Origin: Zizania palustris
Lineage: Eukaryota > Streptophyta > Magnoliopsida > Poales > Poaceae
Length of the DNA stretch: 64,000 nt
Direction of reading: 5' to 3'
Assembly (NCBI GenBank): GCA_019279435.1
Contig: JAAALK010000283.1
Coordinates: 62,354,642 to 62,418,641 of the forward strand
Part shown: positions 10,984 to 21,786 of the stretch, in pieces
How the letters are laid out: every line of letters starts with the position of its first letter
Position numbering within the stretch: position 1 is the stretch's first letter
Made by a program: the position numbers and the translations under genes
Notes under the pieces: generated by a model
The model's database searches: none
Told to the model about the DNA's origin: nothing
The model's input: only the letters and a program-made list of their open reading frames with translations

Positions 10984-11558
10984 CTATGGGTTGGTGGCGA
11001 CGCGCTGCCGAAGGAGCTCATTCTGGCGCCGTAACTCCTCTGCCTCAGCGGCCAAACGGTGTCCCTGCTGGAGGCGGCGACGAAGATCTCCGTTTTCGCG
11101 GTTCAGATCCTCGGAAGAGTGACGGTAAAAGGCGATCGTATCGCGCTGTCCGTTGGCATCCTGCAACGCCTCATAGTGGAGCTCATCCATTGGCTTCAAC
11201 ATGCATACTGTATGTCCAACCGAAGAGTGGCGCTGGGAGAGGGTGCTGACGTAGTCGCTGTGAGGACTCCCTGGGGTGCGAAGAGGTACGAAGCGATAGT
11301 CCGTGTCGTAGATCATCCGAAGCTCGGTGAGGGCCTGGAGGGCGGTGCGCTGGCTGGCAACCAAGAAGGTAGGTCCACCTCCTCGATAGGTGTGAACTGT
11401 CTGAGGGGAGGGCTGGATGACGACGGTGACCTCACAGAAGCTTTCTTCCTCGTCGGGGAAGACTCCGTGGTACATTGCTCGTGCTCAAATCCGAGGAAAC
11501 CGACGAGCATGCGCAGCTCGCGGATGAATCCGGCCTCATCACGAAGAGTCCCACTCAT
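10984..11558 (-). pseudogene. Gypsy leader ORF upstream of gag
   Basis: Minus-strand coding-like region between the primer binding site and gag. It starts MSGTLRDEAGFIRELRML in one frame and continues in another as MYHGVFPDEEESFCEVTVVI, followed by RGGGPTFLVASQRTALQALT and a coiled-coil-like C-terminus rich in Arg, Glu and Leu (RRRLQQGHRLAAEAEEL), ending at 10,984. I recognise this type of ORF only as a recurrent leader protein of some grass gypsy elements. The frame change near 11,475 suggests a frameshift mutation or a second start. No function can be assigned. Confidence 0.45.
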
Positions 11559-11693
11559 GGTATGGACCGGCATCTACAAAAGAGAGAAAATTTTTGTGAA
11601 AATCTTGGAAGACGAGAGGATAAGTGATTTTTGTAAGAAAATATAGTAAGTATAAGTCCTAAGGTCAGGTCTGTTTGGCTTCCTACAGTCAAG

Positions 11694-11708
11694 TCGGCTC
11701 TGATACCA
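11694..11708 (-). other. Gypsy primer binding site
   Basis: The minus strand reads TGGTATCAGAGCCGA, four bases after the LTR end at 11,712. TGGTATCAGAGC is complementary to the 3' end of plant initiator methionine tRNA, the usual primer for minus-strand synthesis. It fixes the element's orientation. Confidence 0.88.
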
Positions 11709-12949
11709 TCTTGTCGCGCCCCGATTTAATAAACCAGGACTTTATTGAGATTCCATAGAAAATCAATAAAACAAGACGTTCATCATGCGACCACGTACAA
11801 TACGGGCAATCATTCACGGTTCGTAGACCGCATTAATACAAAAGTGAATAAAGATGAAGAGAAACTAATAAAATAAAGGTCCTAGATGAACGCCTCCTTC
11901 CAGTCTCGCCTTGACTGGGTCGCTACTCCAGACCTGCATCCTCCTCGTAGTAGATGGGCTCTGATGGTGTAAGTCAACGGGGTGAGTACAGGAGTACTCA
12001 ACAAGCCACCGAATGCAATATAATGCAAGGTAATAACAAGGGAGATATTGGCTAATTTTGCGGAAGCGAGTAATTTGTAAAGAAGTTTTAATGTGAACAA
12101 TTTATTAGTACTGAAATGTAAACATGTGTATGCATCATCATCTTCTAACTCGAGGGGTACAGTTAGCCCCACCTCGCTCAATAGTCCTTACATGCCATGA
12201 ATAACTCAACCATTCAAACAATAGTAAACTAACTGCGAGTAGTCACACAACCCGCCCTTGACCGTGGGCTCGGCTTTTCGAAAAGATTGATTTTACTCTG
12301 ATCAGAGATGTATCACTGTACCCACAAGGCACGCACTCATCACTTACACCCAAGTGTAACGAGATGACCCATTTCATGGGAACTCGTGCCAAAACCTTCC
12401 ATATGGTTTCCTCCGACTCCACAACACCCTCTTATGGGTTTCGTATCGTGTCTCGACGTGTCGAGTTCTCACCATACCCCCCTCTTGAGCCATCGTCGGT
12501 ACAAGTCGCCTGTAGGCTTGCCCCTTGTACCCCTCCACTATGGTGCATAGAGCCGGAGTGTTCCACACTTCCAGTTAGGACTTACCCATTAGACTTGTGG
12601 TTGGTACGGAAGTGCTTTGCAACAGATCCCGCAGACCGGTCCTTATAGTGCCCCGGGTGCGACTAACCAGTTTCCGAGCTTGCACCCAGAACCCACCATA
12701 CTTATAACTTAGCCAACTCCAACAGAGTCCAGAGACGAGAATAACTGGGAATTTCATATATCAGAATCCAACTATCTACGACTCATTCTTTATATCCTAT
12801 AGCGGTTGTGCCGGTACATTGGACACTAGCTAATATAATATTTGTAGAGTGACAAGGAGTTAAGGCTCAATAAGCATGGCTTGGGTTTGCACACAAGGAT
12901 GGGGATCTAATAAATATAAGTGTAAGGCTTGACATTTGACTAATGCAAT

Positions 12950-12954
12950 ATTAA
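12950..12954. other. Target site duplication of Sire-A (ATTAA)
   Basis: ATTAA lies immediately before the LTR start at 12,955 and again at 23,753-23,757 immediately after the second LTR. A 5-bp duplication is standard for Ty1/copia integration and confirms an undisturbed insertion. Confidence 0.95.
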
Positions 12955-14920
12955 TGAGAAACCAAGGGTGGTTTCGGTGTATGTGATGAGTGATTGACAG
13001 GATCTTTTACCCTCTGTTCGAAGGGTACCTCCGAAGGGGCTTCGGAGGTGGTACCTCCGAAGGGTGTTCGGAGGTGTGTCAGTGTTTGCTTGCTGCAGCT
13101 GTGCAGCGGAGTGTGCTCGTCGGAGGGGTCCGACAGTACGCGATGACTGGGTTCGTACCGATGGCTTCGGTACTTTGGGCGGTACACCGGAGGGTGTGCC
13201 GGAGGTTGCTAACCCGGAGAGGTCTCCGGAGTACTGGATACACTTGTTTGCTTGTCTGTGGTGCGCAGGGACTTCGGAGGAGACGGACAGGGTTCGAGCC
13301 AGGTGAACTTGGGTCAGGCGGGTGGTTTGATGCCAAGGGAGCGGGGGAGCTCCGTCACGGTGGCTGCGAAGGTGGTCCGGGTCGGTCCTCGGGTCGAGTC
13401 GTGCCAGGTGAAGGCAGAGAGTGCGGAGCGTGGCTCCGGCTGAAGGTACTCCGAGACAAAGTCCTCGGAGGTGAGGCACTTCGAAGGTACTCCGAAAGGA
13501 GTGACTTCAAAGTTGGTGGATCAAGTCCTCTGCGGAGGCAAGGTGTTCGAAGTGTGCTCCGGAGGGAGACACTCGAAGGTTACCCGACGAAGGTCTCAGA
13601 AGTCGAGGCGCATCGAAGGCATGGTCCGGGTGAGGCTCGTCGTGGAGTGTGCTCGGGGAGAGGCACTGCGACGAAGTGCTCATGGAATGCTTCATGCGGA
13701 GGCCTTGGACGAAGGAGGGACTTCGAAGGGTGGTACTCCGAAGGTGGGTCTTCGGAGTGAGGATGACTTGTGGTGCTTCGGCCATGCATGGCTTCGGTAC
13801 ACGGACGGACGGTGTTCGAGCTCGGAGTAGCTGCGAAGCCGTGGTGATCCACTCCGGAGGTGGTGGTGCGAAGGCCCAAGGGCTTTGACGGCTTCGGCTC
13901 AAAACCGTCACTGTATCGAAGGACTTCTTCGGCGGAGCGAAGGCCAACAGGCTGCAGGCTTCTCGCCGAAGCTTCCGCACCCCTCGGGTGCGAAGGGAGG
14001 TTCCAGAAGTCAACTCTGTAAAGGCTGACACTGTCTGTTCTGAAAAAGGCTGACACTGTCCCCTCTGCAGCTGACAGAGAAGCCTCCAAAATAAAGGTGG
14101 ACTACCTTTTGTACCCCTTAGTTCTGTAGAGACAAATCTGTTGTAAACCCTAGGGGTAAAGTAGTCACTTCCTTAGGATGAAGCCGTGGGCTATAAATAT
14201 GGGGGCTCGGTAGGTAACATTAAACACTTTGAGCATTTACTGTTGAGCTCCTGTAGACAGACCTCGCTGTATTCATTCTGAGTTCAATATATTTTGTGTT
14301 CCTTGTTCAAGCGGCGAAGCCCTGCTTCTGTGTGCTTTTGCTTGAGCTCGTATTGCATACCTCGCTGGTTTAGTGCACCGAAGCCTGTCTTGGCGAAGGG
14401 TGTTTTCCTTGCGAAGTGTGTTTTACAGTGTGCTGTCGCTCTGTGTAACACGAGGCAAGACCTCGCTGCTTACTAGCGAAGCCCTGTTCATTTCCCGTTT
14501 TGCTTCCTGTGTCGAAGCCCTTAGCGTAGTCCGGTTTGTGTGCGTGTGGACCTTCGCGTACGAAGCCCAGCACCAGTTGCTGTCGCTAAGTACTTGGTCG
14601 AAGCCCTCAGAGGGCTGTCCACTCTTGCGAAGGGTGAAGTGCGAAGCCTGCTCGAAGCACCTCGTGTGCGGAGCCAGCACTGACTTAGCAGAGTAGATTT
14701 TCGAAGGGTGTTAGTGGAGCGAAGTCTTCTTGGCTTCGAACTTTTGCTCCTGCGAAGCCTGTGTTCGGAGCTGTCGAAGTACCTCCGAACCAGACCTTCG
14801 AAGGTTGTGTTCGAAGCCTGTTCCGCAGAAGACAGAACAGACCCGAAGGCTAAGTTTTTAGCCCGAAATTTTAAAAGCTCCCATTCACCCCCCCCTCTGG
14901 TCGCCGTTTCCGGTCCAACA
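12955..14920 (+). repeat. Sire-A 5' LTR
   Basis: Starts TGAGAAACCAAGG and ends GGTCCAACA. It contains many copies of CTTCGAAG, CTCCGAAG and CTTCGGAG, self-complementary 8-mers that give overlapping open frames on both strands without coding meaning. A TATA box lies at 14,192-14,199 (CTATAAATATGGGGGC context). Transcription would begin a few tens of bases downstream. Confidence 0.95.
14192..14199 (+). promoter_or_regulatory. TATA box of the Sire-A LTR
   Basis: TATAAATA in the context GTGGGCTATAAATATGGGGG; duplicated at about 23,024 in the 3' LTR. It is the only strong TATA box in the LTR and sits where the U3/R border is expected. Confidence 0.75.
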
Positions 14921-14922
14921 AT

Positions 14923-14934
14923 TGGTATCAGAGC
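14923..14934 (+). other. Sire-A primer binding site
   Basis: TGGTATCAGAGC, two bases after the 5' LTR, complementary to initiator methionine tRNA. Confidence 0.95.
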
Positions 14935-14985
14935 TTGGTTAAGATCACCAGTTGACCTTAACCGGTTTTGTGATCTGTTGGCGAC

Positions 14986-17448
14986 ATGGATAGAGGCAGT
15001 AAAATTCCTCTGTTCGATGGGACAGATTTTGCATACTGGAAGGTGCGCATGGAGGCTTACTTGTTAAGCCAAGGAAATGCAATTTGGGAGATTGTGGACT
15101 CACAATACTCCATCCCTGATACCCGCACCACTCAAACTGAAAAAGATCAGTATATTGCCAACTCGAAGGCAAGAAACATACTGTTCATCGGTTTGAGTAG
15201 GAGTGAGTTTGATAGGGTACAGCACCTTAGGACTGCTAGGGAAATTTGGACAACACTCACTGTCTTTCATGAGGGCTCTGCTCAGATTAAGGCCAGGCGC
15301 CAAAGCACCTACAATCAACAGTATCAGCTGTTTGTGCAGGCACCTGGTGAATCTGTAGATGCCATGTTTTCTCGCTTTGACGCGATAGTGAGTAACTTGC
15401 GATCCAACGGGACGCTTGCTTACAGTGATCACGATAGGGCTATCAAGCTTCTCTACGCTCTTGACCGTAGCATATGGGAAGTGAAGATATCCAGCATTGA
15501 GGAGTCCACAGGCTATGACACATTGACCTGTGACGAACTCTTTAGCAAGCTGAAGTCCACAGAGATTGCCAAGGCATCTCTTGCAGTGCACAGAAGCTCT
15601 TTGCCACAGCCATTGGCATTGGTTTCTAGCACTAGCCGTGGCACCACTGCAGAACCAAGCACATCAGGCACTTGTGTTCTTGCAGATGGTTTTGCTTTGT
15701 CCTCCCTGGTCTCCGTCACAAAGGAGCAGGTGGATACTCTAGCTGATGATGAGCTTGCTCTCATTGCCCGGAGGTTCACCCGCTTTCATCATGAGAGACG
15801 GGATCAGAGGAGAAGTAGTTTCAGTGGCTGCTATGAATGTGGCGACACCTCTCACATTAAGGCCAATTGCCCCAAAGTCAAGAAGAGAGATGAGAGTGAC
15901 CGCCCCAAATTCCACAAAAAGGAGAGGAAGCCCTTTGTGAAGGGCAAGCGCGGCAAGATGGCTAAAAAGGTAGCCAAGGCCGCTTCCAGAGCATTTGTTG
16001 CTGCTCTCAGCGACATCGACACATCCTCAACTGAGGAGTCGAGCTCTGAGGAGGAGGAGTCCCCAAGAAAGGAGGACAAGAAGGACAAGAAGGGACGTGA
16101 CTTCACCGGCCTTTGCTTCATGGCCGACAGCGATCACAGCGGCGATGAGCTTGACTCATCTGAGGTAAACCTATCATCTGACCAGCTTCTAATTAAATTA
16201 GATGAGCTGAATGAAGTTGTGCTAGGTCAGGATAGATTACTTGTGCAAGCCGCTAGAGAAAGAAAAGACCTTAGACTTAGGCTAGAAAATATGTCTACTG
16301 AATATGCCATGCTTAAGTCTAAATTTGATGATGCTGAATGTGAGTCTTGTTCTGTTGTCATGGGTGAGCTTGCTCAGTTGCGTTCTGTTCATGCTCAAAC
16401 TCTCTCTGAGCTTGAGACTGCACAGAAGCAGCTTTTGGAGGTGGATTCTAGACCTCATGATGTTATTGATTGCATGAACTGCTCTTTATTACGCGATAGC
16501 ATTAATTTACGTGATAAGCATGTTCATGATTTGGAGGCTAGATTGGAGAGGGCCGGTAGTTCTAAGGATGTGCAGCCTGTGTGTGACACTTGCATTACCC
16601 TTAAGGACCAGCTAGGCACTGTTAGAGAGCGAGCTGAGAACCTCATGTCAGAAAATGAATACCTTCTTTCCGTGGTAAATAAATGCACTGAAGGGAAGGG
16701 TAGGATGGATTTGCTCTTGGCCAAGACCAAGTTGTGTGCTGATAGAGCCGGGGTAGCTCTAGGTTTGGGTTTTGAGAGGATAGCTTCAGACAGTAAGCCC
16801 AAAACTGTTTTTACCTCTCCTACCACCCTAGAGAAAGAGAGAGCTCTGTTAGACACCCCATCAGCCAAAAGGCCTACCCATCCACCAAAGAAAACCACTC
16901 CTCCTACCAAGAAAAATCCTCCCAAGAAAACCACACAGAAGAAACCCAAGGAGCCTGTGAGAGTTGCTCCTGTGACCCATGAGAGTGCCCCCAAGAGAGT
17001 GTTTCATTGTTCTTATTGTCAGCGGGCGGGTCATTTGATTGGTTTCTGTTTCCGTCGCATCAAGGATGAGCGACGTGCACAGGCGATGAGCTATCAGGAC
17101 ATGCATTACCCATCTTTAGGTATGCATGAGTCTGAGTTTTACTCTCGTCCTGTTTTTGAGGCTCCTCGTGCTTCTCGGAGAGGTTTTGCTCCTCGAGGTG
17201 TTCACCATGTTCCATATGGTGGTAGACCTCGAGCGAGTAGCTTTGTACCTCGTCAGAGTAGGAGACCTCGACATGCTTTGCGTTCCTTGCATGTAGGTAG
17301 ACCTCGCACTTTGCATCAGTCTGATTTTTATGTGCGTAGACCATCTACTTTTACTGTGCCTACTACTCGTGTCACTCAGTGCTGGATGCCTCGTCATTAT
17401 TTTACTCACCCCAGCACTGAGCGATCGAGACGTTCTTATCCTGTGTAG
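14986..17448 (+). CDS. gag: Sire-A Gag
   Basis: 820-residue nucleocapsid/capsid precursor starting at ATG 14,986. The N-terminal copia gag fold (DUF4219/UBN2-like) opens with IPLFDGTDFAYWKVRMEAYL. A first CCHC zinc knuckle is at residues 282-295 (CYECGDTSHIKANC), followed by a basic, then Ser/Glu-rich acidic stretch. A long coiled-coil region carries spaced CxxC pairs (CESC, CMNC, CDTC). A lysine/proline-rich segment leads to a second knuckle at 675-688 (CSYCQRAGHLIGFC). The C-terminus is arginine-rich. It ends at UAG 17,446-17,448, in the same frame as pol, so pol expression would need stop-codon readthrough or another route. The size is typical of Sirevirus gag and much larger than in other copia elements. 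Confidence 0.93.
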   Translation: MDRGSKIPLFDGTDFAYWKVRMEAYLLSQGNAIWEIVDSQYSIPDTRTTQTEKDQYIANSKARNILFIGLSRSEFDRVQHLRTAREIWTTLTVFHEGSAQIKARRQSTYNQQYQLFVQAPGESVDAMFSRFDAIVSNLRSNGTLAYSDHDRAIKLLYALDRSIWEVKISSIEESTGYDTLTCDELFSKLKSTEIAKASLAVHRSSLPQPLALVSSTSRGTTAEPSTSGTCVLADGFALSSLVSVTKEQVDTLADDELALIARRFTRFHHERRDQRRSSFSGCYECGDTSHIKANCPKVKKRDESDRPKFHKKERKPFVKGKRGKMAKKVAKAASRAFVAALSDIDTSSTEESSSEEEESPRKEDKKDKKGRDFTGLCFMADSDHSGDELDSSEVNLSSDQLLIKLDELNEVVLGQDRLLVQAARERKDLRLRLENMSTEYAMLKSKFDDAECESCSVVMGELAQLRSVHAQTLSELETAQKQLLEVDSRPHDVIDCMNCSLLRDSINLRDKHVHDLEARLERAGSSKDVQPVCDTCITLKDQLGTVRERAENLMSENEYLLSVVNKCTEGKGRMDLLLAKTKLCADRAGVALGLGFERIASDSKPKTVFTSPTTLEKERALLDTPSAKRPTHPPKKTTPPTKKNPPKKTTQKKPKEPVRVAPVTHESAPKRVFHCSYCQRAGHLIGFCFRRIKDERRAQAMSYQDMHYPSLGMHESEFYSRPVFEAPRASRRGFAPRGVHHVPYGGRPRASSFVPRQSRRPRHALRSLHVGRPRTLHQSDFYVRRPSTFTVPTTRVTQCWMPRHYFTHPSTERSRRSYPV

Positions 17449-20400
17449 GCGACAGGTCGAGGCTTGGAGGGCACGTGGATCATGGACTCCGGTTGTTCGC
17501 GCCACATGACCGGAGATGTAAATTGGTTCGCCAGCCTCACAACAACCAAGCAAAGGGAACATATCACCTTCGGAAACAATCGAAGGAGTAGAGTGAAAGG
17601 TAAAGGTGTGGTAAGGATTAACACGAACTTCACTCTCAAAGATGTTGCTTTGGTTGAGAACCTGGGATACAATTTGCTGTCTGTATCTCAGTTGCTTGAT
17701 GAGGGCTTCGAAGTGCGATTTCATCGCGATACTTCGCAAGTGCTCAATTCTGATGGCGTTGTGGTATGTAAGATCTTTAGAGTTGGGAGAGTTTTTGGAG
17801 CTGATTTTTCAGAGTCGTCTGGTTCTTCTCATTGCCTTGTTGCACATTCGACCTCTGAGCTTTGGAAGTGGCATAGGAGACTAGGGCATATGAGCTTTGA
17901 GTTGCTCGCTCGTCTGAGCGCCCTAGGTTTGATCCGAGGATTGCCCAAGCTCAAGTTTGAGAAGAATTTAGTTTGCGCTCCTTGTCGACATGGAAAAATG
18001 ATTGCTGCTTCGCATTCGCCAGTCACCACAGTGATGACTGAACAACCCGGAGAACTTCTCCATATGGACACTGTAGGTCCTTCTCGGGTTAGTTCTTTAG
18101 GCGGCAAGTGGTATGTACTTGTTATTGTCGACGATTTCTCTCGCTACTCTTGGGTCTTCTTTCTTGCCAGCAAGGATGAAGTGTTTTCACACTTTCGGAG
18201 CTTGGCTTTGAGACTTTTCACTGAACTCCCTGGTGCATTAAAATTCATTCGAAGCGATAATGGCACCGAGTTCAAAAATAGTCTCTTTATTGACTTTTGC
18301 ATGGAGCATGGCATAGAACATCAATTCTCTGCTCCGCGGGTTCCTCAACAGAACGGTGTTGTTGAGAGGAAAAACCGCACTTTGGTTGAGATGGCTAGGA
18401 CGATGCTTGATGAGCATAGGACTCCTAGAAAATTCTGGGCTGAGGCCATGAACACAGCATGTTACATCTCAAACCGAATTTTCTTGCGCTCAATTTTGAA
18501 CTTGACATCTTATGAGCTGCGTTTTGGGAGACAGCCCAAGGTTACTCATCTTCGAGTTTTTGGCTGTCGCTGCTTTATCCTAAAACGTGGTAACTTGGAT
18601 AAATTTGAGTCGCGATCTTCTGACGGGATCTTTTTGGGTTATACTACTCATGGTCATTCTTATCGTGTTTATAACTTGGAAACTAACACTGTCATCGAGT
18701 CATGTGATGTGACTTTTGATGAATCAACCCCCTCTGTTAGTTCTGCTTTTGAACAGGCAAATGAACACGACATGGAACAGACTTTGTTCGAAGACGAAGA
18801 TCCCGGAGAATTCGAGGATGATCCCCTACTACCCTCGACATCAACCCCCGAAGCTGACCCCGCTTCAACTACTTCGGCACGAGGTCCCGAAGCGACTACC
18901 TCAACATCGGTCATCTTGGACCACTCCAACGCACAAGTTGAGGGGGAGACTGCATCCCGCCGTGAGGCTCCACATCATGTCCAAAGGATGCACCCTCCCG
19001 AGCAGATCATTGGTGAGCTTGATCAAAGGGTAACACGTTCTCATGCCCATTTTACTAATGCTGCTTTTGTTGCTTCTTTCGAGCCTTTAGATGTTAGTCA
19101 TGCACTTTCTGATTCTAGTTGGATCAATGCCATGCATGAAGAGCTTGAGAATTTTGAAAGAAACCAAGTCTGGACTTTAGTTGATCCTCCACCAAATGTT
19201 CATTTCATTGGAACAAAATGGATTTTTAAAAATAAACAAGGGGAGGATGGGACAATTGTTAGAAATAAGGCTAGACTTGTAGCCCAGGGCTTTTCTCAAC
19301 TAGAAGGGATTGATTTTACTGAAACTTTTGCACCTGTTGCTCGCCTTGAGGCCATTAGGATTTTGCTTGCCTTTGCGACATCCCGGGGATTCAAACTCTA
19401 TCAAATGGATGTCAAAAGTGCTTTTCTTAATGGCTTCATAGGTGAAGATGTTTATGTAAAACAACCCCCTGGTTTTGAAAACCCCAAGTACCCACATAAA
19501 GTCCTTAAACTTCATAAGGCTCTTTATGGACTCAAGCAGGCCCCTCGGGCGTGGTATGATAGACTTAAGTCTTTTCTGCTTGAGCGAGGGTACGTGATGG
19601 GCTCTGTTGATAAAACATTGTTTACTCTCAAGCATGGCAAGGATTTCCTCCTAGTTCAGATTTATGTGGATGATATCATCTTTGGTGGCTCTTCTCATGC
19701 TTTAGTTGCCGAGTTTGCAGATACCATGAGCAGGGAATTTGAAATGTCGATGATGGGTGAACTCACCTTTTTCCTTGGTTTGCAAATCAAGCAAAGCAAA
19801 CAAGGTACTTTTGTCCACCAGACAAAGTACACCAAGGACCTGCTCAAGAAATTCGACATGTCCGATGCGAAGCCCCTCGCCACTCCAATGGCTACATCTG
19901 TAGCATTGGACCCTGACGAAGATGGAGAAGCCGTAGATCAGAAGGAGTTCCGAAGCATGATCGGCTCCCTCCTCTACTTGACTGCCACGAGGCCGGACAT
20001 ACACTTCGCTGTGTGTCTGTGCGCTCGTTTTCAGGCTTCACCACGAGCTTCGCACCGCCAAGCGGTTAAGCGCATTCTAAGGTATCTCAAGCACACCCTT
20101 GAATTTGGCATATGGTATTCGTCATCTTCATCTTTATGTCTTAGAGGTTATTCAGATGCGGATTTTGCTGGGTGTAGAATTGATAGGAAGAGTACCTCTG
20201 GTACTTGTCATTTTCTGGGTACGTCTCTGGTTTGCTGGTCTTCCCGCAAACAGTCTAGTGTTGCACAATCGACGGCTGAGGCCGAATATGTTGCTGCAGC
20301 TAGCTGTTGCTCTCAGATTTTGTGGATGGTTTCCACTTTGCGGGATTTCGGGTTAGATTATAAGAGTGTTCCACTTTTCTGTGATAACACTAGTGCTATT

Positions 20401-20616
20401 TGTATTGCAAACAACCCGGTTCAGCACTCCAGAACCAAACACATTGATGTACGGTATCATTTTCTCAGAGATCACAATGAGAAGGGTGATATTGAACTTC
20501 AATATGTTGATACCCAACACCAGCTTGCCGACATTTTTACAAAACCCCTCGATGCTTCTCGTTTTGCTTACTTGCGTGGGGAACTTGGCATTTGTCACCC
20601 TTACGGCATTTTGTGA
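17449..20616 (+). CDS. pol: Sire-A Pol polyprotein
   Basis: Continues the gag frame after UAG; there is no good ATG near its beginning, so it is probably made as Gag-Pol. Domains in order: aspartic protease (WIMDSGCSRHMTG); gag-pre-integrase zinc region (LWKWHRRLGHMSF...CAPCRHGKM); integrase core with D, D and E in HMDTVGPS, IRSDNGTEF and QQNGVVERKNRTL; reverse transcriptase of the copia type (WTLVDPPP, KARLVAQGFSQ, MDVKSAFLNG, YGLKQAPRAWY, catalytic YVDD); RNase H (SDADFAGCRIDRKSTSG, STAEAEYVAAASCC, CDNTSAI, KHIDVRYHFLRD). No internal stop or frameshift is seen in about 1,050 codons, which fits a young element. Confidence 0.96.
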   Translation, partial: ATGRGLEGTWIMDSGCSRHMTGDVNWFASLTTTKQREHITFGNNRRSRVKGKGVVRINTNFTLKDVALVENLGYNLLSVSQLLDEGFEVRFHRDTSQVLNSDGVVVCKIFRVGRVFGADFSESSGSSHCLVAHSTSELWKWHRRLGHMSFELLARLSALGLIRGLPKLKFEKNLVCAPCRHGKMIAASHSPVTTVMTEQPGELLHMDTVGPSRVSSLGGKWYVLVIVDDFSRYSWVFFLASKDEVFSHFRSLALRLFTELPGALKFIRSDNGTEFKNSLFIDFCMEHGIEHQFSAPRVPQQNGVVERKNRTLVEMARTMLDEHRTPRKFWAEAMNTACYISNRIFLRSILNLTSYELRFGRQPKVTHLRVFGCRCFILKRGNLDKFESRSSDGIFLGYTTHGHSYRVYNLETNTVIESCDVTFDESTPSVSSAFEQANEHDMEQTLFEDEDPGEFEDDPLLPSTSTPEADPASTTSARGPEATTSTSVILDHSNAQVEGETASRREAPHHVQRMHPPEQIIGELDQRVTRSHAHFTNAAFVASFEPLDVSHALSDSSWINAMHEELENFERNQVWTLVDPPPNVHFIGTKWIFKNKQGEDGTIVRNKARLVAQGFSQLEGIDFTETFAPVARLEAIRILLAFATSRGFKLYQMDVKSAFLNGFIGEDVYVKQPPGFENPKYPHKVLKLHKALYGLKQAPRAWYDRLKSFLLERGYVMGSVDKTLFTLKHGKDFLLVQIYVDDIIFGGSSHALVAEFADTMSREFEMSMMGELTFFLGLQIKQSKQGTFVHQTKYTKDLLKKFDMSDAKPLATPMATSVALDPDEDGEAVDQKEFRSMIGSLLYLTATRPDIHFAVCLCARFQASPRASHRQAVKRILRYLKHTLEFGIWYSSSSSLCLRGYSDADFAGCRIDRKSTSGTCHFLGTSLVCWSSRKQSSVAQSTAEAEYVAAASCCSQILWMVSTLRDFGLDYKSVPLFCDNTSAICIANNPVQHSRTKHIDVRYHFLRDHNEKGDIELQYVDTQHQLADIFTKPLDASRFAYLRGELGICHPYGIL

Positions 20617-21786
20617 GGGGGAGCTGATTTTAACTGACTTGCATATGCTCATTATGTATGGAATTGCACTTACATATTTTGCTATTATATGCCTGCTTTT
20701 AATTCAAAGAAATCATGACAGCTCAGCTCTTTGAAATATGTCTGGAACATTGATTATGCATGATGTTTTATTTTCTAAAAATCAAAACTTGCTCACCACA
20801 TAATCGTGTATCTAGCTTGTTTAGGCTGGACTGCTTTTAGCTATCCTTCATCTACTTGACAGCAAGACACTGTTCCTTGGATGCTAAAATTTGCAACTTG
20901 AAAAATGTGTTCTTTATTCATGGATACTCATCAAAATAATTAACCTATCAAAATCAAAATCCATGTTTTGCCTGGTTTAAATGAAAAGATCCAGGAGGGT
21001 TTGTTTGTCGCACTACTCTATTCTAGACTGCTTACCATTGCACTTTGGTCTGAACTGGGATAGTGTAGTGTATGCCAAAATCACCGCCTTAAGCTTCAGA
21101 TGGCTTTCATGCCTAGGCTTGGCCTGATTGGAAAGTATAAGGTGGACAAACAAATAACCCCTGGCATTAAGAAAAAGAACAACAAAATTAATTGCTCATC
21201 AAGTTTGCTTTCACAGCTTCTTTTGAACAAGACTTGTCTGTCTAGGGTAGAACTTGTTAGCTTTGCGCAGTCCTTGCCTTCTCATGTCTAGCTGCTGTGA
21301 TTAAGTGGTGATGCTTTCACTTCAAAATACCAAAATGACATGCCATCATCTTGTTTCACAGATTGTTAAATTGAGCTGAGCACATGATCATTTGTGTTAA
21401 TTTTGGCATATTTTTGCATTATATGTCTTTGCAATTCTATTCATTTCGCAGCTTTGCATCTTTTGAATGCTCCTTGATGCTTGCATTGCCAAAGGGGGAG
21501 AGATTTTGCTATGTTCTCTGCTGCAAGAAGGCATTATTTCTAAAGGGGGAGAGATTTTTGACATAAAGGGGGAGAAACATTTGCTCAACTCAGGGGGAGT
21601 TTTTTTTTATCCAAAGGGAGTTTTGCCGAAGGGGCTTTTACTCTTTTACAAAGGGGGAGAAAATTTCTTTCATCAAGTGACATGCCTTGGCTCTTTTCTG
21701 AGTTTTTATGGTCACTTGTGTGCTGAAAGCTTTTCATTTTTCTTGAAATTTGATTTGGTTGTCAATGCACTCATCAAGGGGGAGAT
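20617..21786 (+). other. Sire-A 3' spacer with repeated polypurine tracts
   Basis: Non-coding region between pol and the 3' LTR. AAAGGGGGAG or close variants occur at about 21,491, 21,542, 21,565, 21,592 and 21,650, and finally at 21,776-21,786 touching the LTR. Only the last is the canonical plus-strand primer; repeated tracts are a known Sirevirus trait. No env-like ORF is present; the longest frames are short. Confidence 0.88.

Noticed and set aside
12990..14089. Frames of up to 256 codons on both strands in the Sire-A LTR, including a minus-strand frame also seen at 21,712-22,863
   Set aside because: They lie inside the LTRs, where stop codons are scarce because of CTTCGAAG repeats. The two copies are simply the two LTRs.
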